From NCBI RefSeq assembly GCF_030272615.1, contig NC_081408.1, forward strand, positions 615,596,476 through 615,660,475: a stretch of DNA of 64,000 nucleotides. The letters are read 5' to 3'. Shown piece after piece: positions 48,264 through 59,990 of the stretch; position 1 is the first letter of the stretch; each line of letters starts with the position of its first letter. The translations under genes and the position numbers were made by a program. A model generated the notes under the pieces. The model was given only the letters and a program-made list of their open reading frames with translations, searched no databases and was not told the DNA's origin. Source of the stretch: Cryptomeria japonica (Eukaryota > Streptophyta > Pinopsida > Cupressales > Cupressaceae).

Positions 48264-49571
48264 TTAATTTTCTTGTTCATGAGTCTCCACACTGGGTGCA
48301 GAAACTGGTACATCTTGTGGCTTCTCTTTAGATTTCTTCTTCCAAATTTTATCCATATTGGCCTGAATGGCTTCAACATCGACCTTTCCTTCAGGGTCAA
48401 CCGGTATGTCTCCCGATGGATTCTTTTTCAGTCTGCATGTTCTGGCAATATGTCCCAGTTTATGACAATGATAACATACCATACCAGGTGCTCTCCATGG
48501 TCCGGTGTTCACATTTCCATTCTTCCTCTTGCATGTTGCAGCAGTGTGACCGCTACCATGATAGATCAAATAGGTTGCTCTCCAACTATTTGCCACTCCA
48601 TAACCATTTGACCAGTGGTCATAGGTTTTGTACCAGTTTAGGTTCTGGTTCATAGGAGGTTCCGGGACAACTCCTTTAGATTTTGGTGCATAACTTCCAG
48701 GGCTATTCATAACTGATCTACACTCAAAAGATCTATGCCCAAACTTGTTGCATGCATAACAATGACCATTAAATCTACCGGTTCTAGCATTGTGGTTATG
48801 CACATTGGTTTTCATGTAAGGGAAATTGTTATAAGCCTTGCTCCTACATACATTGGCAGTATGTCCTTCTTTAAGACAATTAAAGCTTACAGGTTTGAAC
48901 TTTTGCTTACCTTTTCTTTTGTTGATCTTAGGTGTCGATTGCTCCTTTGGTGCACCAGTCTTGCTTCCAAAGGTTTCACCTTCCTAATATGCAGAGAAAC
49001 CAAGTCCAGAGGTATCCTTTGATGGCTTCATTATTTCCAACTTTTGGTCCAACTTCACAACACTCCGATTGAACTTTGCAAGTATCTCCTTTATCTCAAC
49101 AAGTTCCTTGGAAAGAGCATCATTGGTTTTCATCAAGGTTTCATTCTAAGAAATGGTTGCATTGAGGTCTGCTTGCATTTCTTCTTTCTCTTCCTTACCC
49201 TCTTGCAGATAAGCGGTGATGGTACCAATCTCTTGTTTCAACTTAGAGATCTCATGCTCCTTGTCCTTCACTAGATCTTCAACTTTTCTTTTGTTTTCTA
49301 GATCCTGACTCATCCTGATAGTCAGCCCTTCCAGCTCCCTCCTTAGGTTAGTTTTGGACTCATTCTATTTCTCTGCTTCTTGGACTAGGGCATCCATGTC
49401 CGCTTCATCAGAAGAGTTGTTTTTAGTGATTTCCATCATTTGCTCAGTAAGCTCTCTTCTTTTGGCTAGAGAGGCTTTGTACTTGACCTTAAGTTCATCA
49501 TAGGCTCTCTCAGATTTAGCCAAATGGTGAGTGAGTTCCCTCAAACTATATTCCCCCATATCTCCTTTCAA
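48264..49571 (-). pseudogene. ORF1 of element D: coiled coil plus CCHC knuckles
   Basis: Starts MKGDMGEYSLRELTHHLAKS at 49571, 26 bases after the primer site. Residues 1-190 are coiled coil (RRELTEQMMEITKNNSSDEA; LVKDKEHEISKLKQEIGTIT), with stops near 49365 and 49147. A Lys-rich linker precedes the knuckles: FNCLKEGHTANVC, CYACNKFGHRSFEC, a decayed YLIYHGSGHTAATC and CYHCHKLGHIARTC. The lysine- and proline-rich tail ends in SVETHEQEN. The part from 48815 to the end is open (183 codons). A gag-like RNA-binding protein is inferred from the knuckles and position. Confidence 0.82.
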
Positions 49572-49595
49572 GTGGTTAGACTTAGAGAAAGGTTG

Positions 49596-49608
49596 GCTCT
49601 AATACCAA
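49596..49608 (-). other. Primer binding site of element D (initiator-Met tRNA, one change)
   Basis: On the minus strand TTGGTATTAGAGC, one base different from the initiator-Met site TGGTATCAGAGC, directly inside the 5' LTR. Confidence 0.85.
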
Positions 49609-49609
49609 T

Positions 49610-50763
49610 TGATGAATACTAAGAAGGGGGGGTGAATTACTATGCCCAAACTTTTAACCAAACTCTTAAGCAATTTTACTGCAAACCGATATAGTAGTTT
49701 AAACAATAAATCAGTTAAAACACAAACATGCCAAATAGAAAATAGAACATTTACCCATAGAAGCACAATCACCATAACACAAGATATTTTGACATGGAAA
49801 CCCAAATGGGAAAAACCACGGTGAGTAAAACTCACAAGTCAACTATTTGCAGAATAGTAACCAGGTCAGTTAAGGCCTTACAATGTTCTTCACCAGAACA
49901 GATCCTGTTAGGAATCTAGATCTCTGTTAGGAGATAAGTCTTGTTAAAGACTACCCTATTAAAGGATTTTAGATCCATAATTGTGAACTACCTTGTTAGA
50001 GGATTTACAAAAGGCTTGATTGGGCCTACCTGATTAAGGGTTTCAAACTTGTCGAAGAGATTAGTAATCAACAAGTTAATGATCTAGAAAGTGGCACATA
50101 ATGCTTGATTAGATCCTTGACTATTCTTTGTTAATGCTTTGCAACATTACTTTAGTCTTCTATCCTTTTCATGTTCAATCTGTATCACATGATGCTTCTA
50201 AAACAACTTCTCTCTTCAATATACACACACGCACATGCATACATTCATCATTATAAAACCCTAGACATGATGTCCTTAAATAAGAATCTGATTTCATGTC
50301 GGTCCAATAAGATGAGACTATAATTTCCTAGGTTCAATGCATCTAGACACATTTGGTAACATGACACAGAAGCACTGCCAAAGTGTCAGTGGGTGATAAC
50401 TCATCACACTCTACAATTTTACTAGTTTAACACAGTATACTGATTACCGATAAACAAAGATTGGCAAATTGGAACATAGTGTTCTGATCAAAAAGATTGA
50501 CTGTCACTAGGGGTCCTCGTTCTTCTTGATGTCTTCATACCGCTTGATGTCTTCATACCGCTTAAGGTCTTCAGTCATGCTTTGATCGGTAAACATTGTC
50601 TGCAAAACACTGATAGTCTTCTACAAACAAAGACTATACACTCAATGGCATATAATATCGGTGTGAGCAATAGAACACATATTACCGGTGGAGAATAATT
50701 CATACATAAAATAAGTGTGTCCATCAATGACAATCACAACTAAACATCATCAAAATACCAACA
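49610..50763 (-). repeat. 5' LTR of element D
   Basis: The 1154-bp partner of 43196-44331, ending ATACCAACA before the CCCTT duplication. It contains an extra 'cttgatgtcttcataccg' repeat and other small indels relative to its partner. Confidence 0.93.
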
Positions 50764-53065
50764 CCCTTATGACACCATATTGGGTCATTATGGGTCCTAT
50801 GGTGTCCTAAGGGGTCATATTGTGTCCTACGACCCCTTCTGTCACCATATGACCCTTTAAGACACCAAATTGTGTTGCTATGGGTCATATTATGTCCTAA
50901 GGGGTCATGAGACACCATATGACCCCTAAGGACAACATATGACCTCTTATGACACCATATTGGGTCGTTATGCATCATATGGTGTTGTAAGGGATCATAT
51001 GTTACAAGCTAGGGTTGTCGTTGCACCAAAAGATCAACCTATCAATGCCCGATACAACCACTAGACTTATAGAATCCATAAGGGGTTGTTGAACCATGTC
51101 GCAAATCCCCGCAAGGGACGTTGTCCCATTGCCAACAATCCCCCTCCCAGCGTCACTCGTCGCGGCTTGCATGATTTGAACTTGTGACCAAGCTCTAGTA
51201 CCACTTGTTACGAGCTAGGGTTGTCATTGCACCAAAAGATCAACTTGTCAATGCCAGATACAACTACTAGACTTACAGAATCTATAGGAGGCTATTAAAC
51301 TATGTCGTGAATCCCCGCGAGGGACGTTGGCCCACTACCAACATCATATTGTGTCCTACGACCCCTTAGGACACCATATGACCCCTTAAGACACCTAATT
51401 GTGTCGTTATAGGTCATATTGTGTCCTAAGGGGTCATGGGACACCATATGACCCCTAAGGACAACATATGACCCCTTTTGACACCATATTGGGTCGTTAT
51501 GTGTCCAATGGTGTCCTAAGGGGTCATATTGTGTTCTACAACCCCTTAAGACACCAAATTGTGTCTTTATGGGTCATATTATGTCATATGAGCCCTTAAG
51601 ACATCATATGACCCCTTAGGACATAATATGACCCTTTACGACTCTATACGATGTCATTATGAGTCATATGACCCCTTAAGATACCAAATTGTGTCGTTAT
51701 GGGTCATATGGTGTCCTAAGGGGTCATGGGACACAATATGACCCCTAAGGACAACATGTGTCCCCTTATAATACCATATTGGGTTGTTATTAGTCATATG
51801 GTGTCCTAAGGGGTCATATTGTGTCCTACAACCCCTTAGGACACCATATGACCCCTTAAGACACCAAATTGTGTCATTATGGGTCATATTATGTCCTAAG
51901 GGGTCATGGGACACCATATGACCCCTAAGGACAACATATGACCCCTTATGACACCATATTGGGTCGTTATGCATCCTATGGTGTCGGAAGAGGTCATATT
52001 GTGTCCTACAACCCCTTAGGACACCATATGACCCCTTGAGACACTAAATTGTGTCATTATGGCTCATATTTTGTCCTAAGGGGTCATATTGTGTCATATG
52101 ACCCCTTTAAGACATCATACGACCCCTTAGGACACAATATGACCCTTTACGACTCTATATGGTGTCATTATGGGTCATATGACTCCTTAAGACACCAAAT
52201 TGTGTTGTTAGGGGTCACATGGTGTCCTAAGGGATCATGGGACACCATATGACCCCTTATGACACCATATTGGGTCGTTAGAGGTCATATGGTGTCTTAA
52301 GGGGTCTTGGGACACCATATGACCCCTAAGGACAACATATGACCCCTTATGACACCATATTAGGTCGTTACATATCATATTGTGTCCTAAGGGGTCATAT
52401 TGTGTCATATGACCCCTTTAAGACATCATATGACCCCTTAGGATACAATATGACCCTTTACGACTTTATACGGTGATGTTATGGGTCATATGACCCCTTA
52501 AGACACCAAATTATGTCGTTATGGGTCATATTGTGTCCTAAGAGGTCATGGGACACCATATGACCCCTAAGGACAACATAGGACCCCTTATTACACTATA
52601 TTGGGTTGTTATGGGTCAGATTGTGTCCGAAGGGGTCATATTGTGACACATGACCCCTTTAAGACATCATATGACCCTGTAGGATACAATATGACCCTTT
52701 ACGACTATATACGGTGTCGTTATGGGTCATATGACCCATTAAGACACCAAATTATGTCGTTATGGGTCATATTGTGTCCTAAGGGGTCATGGGACACCAT
52801 ATGACCCCTAAGGACAATATATGACCCCTTACGACACCATATTGGTGTCTTAAGGGGTCATATGACCCATAAAAACACCGTATAGAGTCATAAAGCATCA
52901 TATTTTGTCGTAAGGGGTCAAAGGGTGTCTTAAAGTGGTCATATGACACAATATGACCCCTTAGGACACAATATGACCCATAATGAATCAATTTGGTGTC
53001 TTAAGGGGTCATATGATGTCGTAGGACACAATATGACCCCTCAGGACACCATATGACCCCTCCCC
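50764..53065. repeat. Self-complementary satellite array, right part
   Basis: Continuation of the array at 40157-43195: the same GGGTCATATTGTGTCCTAAG-type units in both orientations. A TRIM element sits inside at 51000-51343. Open frames here (for example 51657-51974, 52049-52252) only reflect the repeat period. Confidence 0.93.
51000..51343 (-). mobile_element. TRIM: 344-bp miniature LTR retrotransposon
   Basis: Two 138-bp direct repeats, 51000-51137 and 51206-51343, both beginning TGTTAC.AGCTAGGGTTGTC and ending CCAACA, are separated by only 68 bp. On the minus strand the gap starts with a primer-site-like TGGTACTAGAGCTTGG (51188-51203) and ends with a purine tract GGGAGGGGGATT (51138-51149). 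Perfect target duplications TCATA flank it (50995-50999 and 51344-51348). No coding capacity. The combination fits a terminal-repeat retrotransposon in miniature using initiator-Met tRNA. Confidence 0.9.
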
Positions 53066-53556
<491 letters not shown>

Positions 53557-53850
53557 AGTAATGAAATCAGATATCCGATTTCTATCACTGCCATTAATGT
53601 GGCAATAGTAAAAAAAAGGCGGCAACGGGAAAACTTTTTGGGACCACAAGTTTATATGTTAAAATCAGATATTTGATTTTTGAGCCTTGTGGGCCATTTT
53701 GCAGATTCCAATGGCCCATAGTCTTCACATTCTATTTTCTATCGACAATCACGGGTTTTCAGACAAGTTGAGATAAATTTGTGCTTTTGAGAGATTCTTA
53801 AAGTCAAATCTTACATTGTCAATAATTTAGGAGCATGTTTGTGGAGGTAA
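53557..53850. other. Upstream flank of the transposase-like pseudogene
   Basis: No gene seen. Contains two related boxes, CAGATATCCGATTT (about 53568) and CAGATATTTGATTTTTG (about 53666). May include the promoter or terminal repeat of the element to the right; neither could be shown. Confidence 0.35.
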
Positions 53851-56800
53851 ATGGGGAGTAGTAGTCGTTAGAAGTCTAAAGGCAAAAGAAAACTTTCAAA
53901 TGACCAAATTGAAGTATATAGAGAAAGAGATAGAGAAGGTCATAGGAGGAGAAGACAAGGTATGTTAAATATTGCTAATGTTACTTCAAGTGAAGAGGAA
54001 ATTGAATTTGAAAATTTTGAACAAGTTATTGAAAATGAAAAAATGTAGATTTTGAAAGTGAAAATTTTGAATATGTTGAAAATGTTGAAAGTGATAATGA
54101 AAATGGTCAACATGATGTGAGAATGGAAAGTGAAAATTTGGGAGTTGACAATGAAGATGTCCATAATTTTGGTGTAAATATGAAATTTTTTGACATTGGA
54201 GGTGAAAACGTAGAAAATTTTGACATAGGAGCTGAACATGTGGAAAATTTTGACATTGGAGGTGAAAATGTGGAAAACTTTGACATTGAAGGTGGAATTG
54301 CTCAACCAAGTGAACAATATGTAACACCTAATTATTTTAGAAATGAAGATCCTCTCATGGATGAAAGACAAATTTCAAATCCAAGACCTTCAAGAACCTC
54401 CAAATGGTGACTTGAAATTGATGAGAACATTATTGTGAATCTTGAAGGCAAGAGATCAACAAGAACCGTTCAGTTGTGGGCTACACAACTTTTTGACCAA
54501 AATTTTAGCAATAAGACATTGACCAAGCAATGCCAACTCTTTGTTCAATTGCTAAAGATGATAAAGATGAGAGCATTAGTAAACAAATTGAAGATTCGTA
54601 TGAACAAGAAGATGGAGAGAAATTCTATTATTGCCAAAAATCTATTTGATGCTCTCAATTATATTGGAAACAATACCAAAGAAAGAGATAAGAGAGACGC
54701 TCGAAGAGTGATTACAACCTCCTTAGTAAGCCATCAATTGAGGAAGGCTCGTCAAATGAGACAAACTTGTGTTGATTTGAACATAAACCATAAAACTTTG
54801 GATAGAGCAATTCCATGAAGACAAGGACTTGACGATCCACTTCAACATGATACATGGGCTTTGGGTGGGAGGCTTCCACATGTTGATAGAAAGTTGACTG
54901 ACAATGTGAAGGAGGAGATTCAACAATTTTAGCATTCTAATTCTAGAGTATCACCCAATGTAAAGGACGTTTTGAAATTAAGAATCGACAACTGAGACAC
55001 ACACCGCATCCCAGACATTTCTTGGAATCAAGCCAAACAATGTTGTACAAATTTCTTTGTGAAGTACATCCAACTTTGCAAATATCACAAAGGGCCTTTG
55101 AATCTTTGAAGCCATTTTATTGTGTTCCTCTTAAGATTCGTAATACTTGTTGTTGCAAGTACCATGTGGAGTTTTCAATGTACCATGAACTTTTATGCCA
55201 TATTTGTTCTACGATGCATACTAATGAGATGTTGCAGGAGTGTGGTGCAATTCTATTTCTGAGATCATCAAGAGACTTGCAATATCATTTTTTATGCCCT
55301 AGAGATGATGGTTGCTATTTCTATAGAAATGATTGTTTGAATGAGAAGTGCTCACAATGTGGTGAGTTGTCAAAGTTTGTTTCATGTTTTCATGAGGGCA
55401 GCGAACACGAGTTTGGAAAGAATTATCTTGAGAAAAAAAGATATGAGATAGAAAAATATACTTTGAAGAGTGGAGGTGAAGGTTCTAGATGCAAATTAGT
55501 CTCAAGAGAAGTGAGTGTTGCTGATTTTATTTTGGAATTTAAGGAAAATATTTTATACAATTATGCAAGGCACACCCATAGGTCTCAGTGGTTGGATCAA
55601 TAGTTTAGGATGTGTAAGAGCTCTTTCCTGATTGGCACTATTGTATTGGTGGTTGATTTTGCAGATAACTATACATTGCAGCCATAGAATGAGGTACAAT
55701 CTCAGTACTACAATTCAATCCAGATTGCTTTTTTTGTTCACATTAGATATAGACATGCTCCTGATAGTACAGAAGATGACAGGTAGATAATTAGGGAGTA
55801 TCATTTTTTATATGAGTGATGATAGATCACACTCCTCTGAGTATGTGCAACATTCTTTTGAGAATTTTTTTGAGTTCTTGCATGAGAAAGATATTTCAAT
55901 TGATCGACATATCATATGGTCAAATAACTATACGGGTCAATTCAAGAATGCCCATATGTTTTATTGGTTGAGTATAATGCATGTGGAGAGGCGTATACCT
56001 CATATTTGGTGTTTTTTTAAGGCAGGGCATGGGAAGGGGGAGCATGATGGAGCAGGTGCATGTTTGAAGAGAGCTCTGGTTAAGGAGCAATTGAGGATTT
56101 TACGTGCAAATTTCTTTGATGCACATTCTATTGTTGATTGGTGTAGTTTAGCATTGTCACATGGAGGTACCCTTGATTCAACAGTGACTAGATTGTTTTG
56201 GTTGGTTGAGGAGAGCACAGTGGGATACAGATTGGATTGTCAAACAATTAAAGATTCTTCAAAGATGCATTCATTTCTCAGCTCAGATGAAAGTACATGG
56301 ACCATTTGGACATGAGTGTTGGCTTGTTTTCATCAGAGTTATGTTTGGTGTGAGTGGGTTGATACGTGGGTTCCCCAATATCTAACTCCTTTATCTAAAA
56401 CAATATCCTTGTCAAACAATGACATGGAAAGTTCACTTGAGTATGACCGTCTACCAGATCTTGTACAACCAGGACATGTTTTTGCAGTTGTTACACCATA
56501 AGGGAATGAAGATAGATTAGAAGATTGGCTGGCATGATATGTATAGGGAAAAAATAAGCTAACACAACTATTGACAAATGATGATGGGTTCACATATCCT
56601 ACAAGTTTAGTTGTTGGTGTGGGAACTTGGTTGCAAACATACATGATTAGAAAGAATGGCATACTTGAATTTGAAGACTATGAGAGACACAAAACCATTC
56701 TAATGTATTCACACCTTATTATAGATACAAATGTCAAGTTGTTGAAGCATCAAGAAAAATTGAAGACCAAAGACCTATGGACAGTGACTAATGTTGATCA

Positions 56801-56858
56801 TGAAGCAATACTAGATACTCTTAAGCAAAGAGATGACCCTTTAGGCATTATTGAGTAG
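53851..56858 (+). pseudogene. DDE-transposase-like gene, decayed
   Basis: Starts MGSSSR at 53851 (stop at codon 7), with a basic/acidic N-terminus and a four-fold VENFDIGGE-type repeat (54183-54300). Middle: RVSPNVKDVLKLRI (about 54940), FESLKPFYCVPLKIRNTCCC with KYHVEFSMYHELLC (55100-55200), and Cys pairs such as CLNEKCSQCG. Catalytic-like region: VVDFADNYT (55650), NEVQSQYY, YMSDDRSHSSEYVQ, IWSNNYTGQFKNAHMFYW (Asn where Asp is expected) and GHGKGEHDGAGACLKRAL (56025-56085). C-terminus: VVGVGTWLQTYM, YSHLIIDTNVKLLKHQEKLK, ending IIE at 56858. Spaced Asp, Asp and Glu in this order suggest an RNase H-fold transposase like proteins scattered through plants and animals, whose superfamily I cannot name securely. 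At least seven stops and two frameshifts. Confidence 0.6.
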
Positions 56859-57521
56859 TAGGTATTTAATGGTGTCTTATTTTTTTATCATGCATTTCAT
56901 TTCAAACAATGATCATTAAAACTTAATGTTCAAGTTTGTTACATGTATATTAAGGATGTGTTCAAAATGCAGGTCTATTGATGAATGTTTTTTTTGGCAA
57001 CACGGTTTTTGATGCACATAGCAGGTACACTCGATATAATTGGAAGGGACGTATTTTTGCAACATGCCTTATTATCATGCATTTGATGAGATTTACAATT
57101 TTTGTTATTAGACAACACTATTTGACAATTTTTGAGGATATAATTATCGCAAAACCTTTATGCTCATGCAGGTCTTTTTTGATGATATACAACAGTATCA
57201 CATTATGATTTTTTCGTCAACATAATGGGTTCTCTTGATATAATTTGAAGGGACGTATTTTTATGGTATATAATCCCACCTTTTCATTTATTATTATGCA
57301 TTTCAGTTGAAGTGATTATCATAAAGCCTTTATGTTCATCCATGCATTTTATGTGTAGACTAACAAATCTTAAAAATACAGGTTCATGCTAGATCATTCA
57401 TCGTTGACTAGTTTACTCTTGGTGATGGTACATATTCCTTTATGCATTAATTAGATTAAATTTTGTGCATAAACACTAAGTCAAGTGAATGTATTTCTAT
57501 TTAGAAATGACAATATCTACC
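56859..57521 (+). other. 3' flank of the transposase-like gene with a duplicated segment
   Basis: No gene. A segment of about 200 bp is imperfectly repeated: GATATAATTGGAAGGGACGT near 57035 and GATATAATTTGAAGGGACGT near 57237, with TTATTATGCATTT following each. Terminal inverted repeats were looked for and not found. Confidence 0.5.
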
Positions 57522-59084
57522 TGTAGATAGGAAATGTGGAAATCATCACAAGCAATAGCAAATTGGACTAGTTCAATCACGAAAACTAAAATGCAGTGAT
57601 AACAATCCTAAAAACATTCAATGAAAACATGAAGACAAGACATTATAAATGAAATCTAAGCAAACCAAATGTAGATGTCTCCTTCATGTGGCTCCATTGT
57701 CCTTCTTTCTCCTTCAAATTGCTTTGTTTTGTGGATCTCACCTTCAAGTGCATAAACCTAATATGAAAGCAAGATTGACGAGACAACAACATAAGGGTAC
57801 TAGAAGCGTGATTGATTCGACCAGGTAGGGATCTTGATTGAAGAAAATCATCCAATTTATAGACAAATTGGAGAAAAGATCAAATTAGCATGAAGAGATT
57901 CGAATGGAAATTGCAAATCAAGAATGTCAATTATGACAAATTATGACAAATTTGCACTTTTTATGCAAGATTGATTGATTGATAATTCATGACAAAATTA
58001 TGACAAATTTCTATGTCAAAATTGATTGATTGATAATTCATGACAAATTATGACAAATTGAAATGTCATCCCCATGAAATTAGGAGGAAAATAGGAGAGA
58101 ATTGAAAAATAGATGAAATAGAAATTAGGAAATTAGGAATTAGAAATTGATGAAAAATTAGGAAATTAGGAATTAGAAGAAATTAGGTAAATCAATTAAT
58201 AATTTGTCATTTATTAATTAATTCACAAAAAGAGGAATAATTAGTTAGCAAATTAAATAAACATTTAATTGTGACATGAAGACTTAGGATAAATAAATAA
58301 TTTATTAATCGTAGAGGGGGAAATGACAAATAGGGTTAAATGAATAAAATCATGAAACCCTAAAAGATGAATTAGAAATGCAAGGATGACAATTAGGTCC
58401 TGACAAAAGATAATTGACGTCAATTTGATTTGATCATGATTCTAACTTGATAAATGACCAATGCTGATAAGAGATTTGATTGATAAATGCGCCAATTGAT
58501 GAGGAACAATGACTAATTGATCCAAATTGACATAATTGAGAAAGACAACGATTGATGACAAATCGATCACAAAATGACAAAATTGACAAGAAGACAAGGA
58601 TCGATGACAAAATAGATTGCAAAATGACAAGATTGAAAATGTCAACGTCGATGACAAATCAATCACAAGACAACAAGATTGATGACAAATTGATCAAAAG
58701 ACAAGGATCGATGAAAAATTGATCACAAGATAATAAGATTGAAAATGACAACGATCGATGACAAATCAATTACATGATGACAAGATTGATAAGAGGACAA
58801 AACCCTAATTAGGATTGATGATGTCCAAAATGATGAAAAATGAATATGCACATTGATGCGACAAGATAAGATTGACCAAAATCATGACAAATATTGTTAT
58901 CGACAAGACCAAATTCGAAAGTGAGACAAATGAAGAATGCAGAAGGACTCGATGCTCGCAAATGATAAAGACCAAGTGCGTGACATAGGAGAAATGTTAA
59001 TGCGACGCAAAAACCCTAAAATAAGGCAATGCGCAAATGTTAAAGTATGATTCCGCAAGCGTTGACCATTTTTAGACGTCTACA
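57522..59084 (-). mobile_element. 3' LTR of a minus-strand Ty3/gypsy element
   Basis: On the plus strand it begins TGTAGATAGG and ends GACGTCTACA (59084), followed by TTTTGCCCCTCTTT, the complement of the polypurine tract also seen at 195-208. A TATA-like CTATAAATTGG lies near 57855-57865 on the minus strand. The interior is rich in 'gatgacaaatcgatc' type repeats (58380-58800). It belongs to the same lineage as 209-1653, in opposite orientation. Confidence 0.7.
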
Positions 59085-59990
59085 TTTTGCCCCTCTTTGA
59101 GACAATGTGATATTAAGCGTTGTTTCAAAGAACAATAATGAAAATGCCCCAGACATTGACAATGACATATGCATGCCCCCTCGAGGAATTGGTCGGAAAC
59201 ATCCAGAAAAGAGGCCAATTGATCGATAAGAATGATAGAACATGATAGGAGCAAATAGACCGACAATCGAAGATCGAATGCATGAAGGACAAGCAATTGA
59301 AAGCGCAAAAGACCACGGCCAACATGAGATGGAGAGAGTGCACATCCATCTATGCACTGACAAAGATCTATAAATGAGACAAAGAGAGTGAAAATTGCTC
59401 ATTGGCACTAGCCAAAGAGGAGGATTTGTTGCTCTGGAAAAAGACGCTTGCAGAGAGATGGCGAACATTCCATTTGGCAGATCACCTCAAAGAACGTGTA
59501 TGCACCTACAAACGACTGGACGACGCGGGAGTAGCGGTATGTATCTCAAAAACCCATATTTTCAATTTTATGAATTTGACTTGCTTGCGGGACATTGCGG
59601 GGCCCACAGGGAATGCAGAAACTGACTTCTGTGCTTGTGTAGGGCGAATTCTGTGCTTGTGTAGGGTCTTCTGTGCTTGTGTAGGGGACACAGGCATAGG
59701 TTGTGTTACACAGGCGTGGGACTTATCACACAGGCGCATTGTGCATTGTGAACCCTAATTTAGTCAAAAATGGCATACGAATGAGCCAAAAAAGGGGGGA
59801 TAAGGGTAGGATAGGTCAAAAGAGATTAGAAACACCCCAATTTGTGGATGAAATGAGGAAATGCAACCCATAGGAGAAAACCCTAAAACTGACAAAATAT
59901 GCCCCAATTGTGATGCAGAGTCGACATTATCCATTGATCACGCGGGAGAACCAACCAAACTGCTTCATGTTATGACATAGACTCAGGAGC
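59085..59990. other. Internal DNA of the minus-strand gypsy element, next to its 3' LTR
   Basis: Contains the polypurine tract (59085-59098, minus). A plus-strand open stretch (59402-59600) has TLAERWRTFHLADHLKERV and NFMNLTCLRDIAGPTGN, possibly an N-terminal or duplicated part of the plant-mobile-domain relic downstream. Three copies of TTCTGTGCTTGTGTAGGG lie at about 59627-59686. No intact gene. Confidence 0.5.

Larger units (their letters stand above)
43196..50763 (-). mobile_element. Element D: non-autonomous two-ORF LTR retrotransposon inserted in the satellite
   Basis: LTRs at 43196-44331 and 49610-50763 (TGATGAATACTAAGA...ATACCAACA) with perfect target duplications CCCTT at 43191-43195 and 50764-50768. 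The satellite sequence on both sides is continuous when the element is removed. On the minus strand: primer site, ORF1 (coiled coil and knuckles), a 0.49-kb spacer, ORF2, polypurine tract, 3' LTR. No pol motifs. It is 7.6 kb, the same plan as A, B and E. Both ORFs carry stops. Confidence 0.93.

Noticed and set aside
54723-54935. Minus-strand frame over the transposase-like gene
   Set aside because: Shadow of the plus-strand coding remnant, with no recognisable content.
57643-59468. Several minus-strand open frames of 60-140 codons in the LTR and polypurine-tract region
   Set aside because: They lie in LTR and 3' untranslated sequence, mutually overlap in different frames and show no domain.
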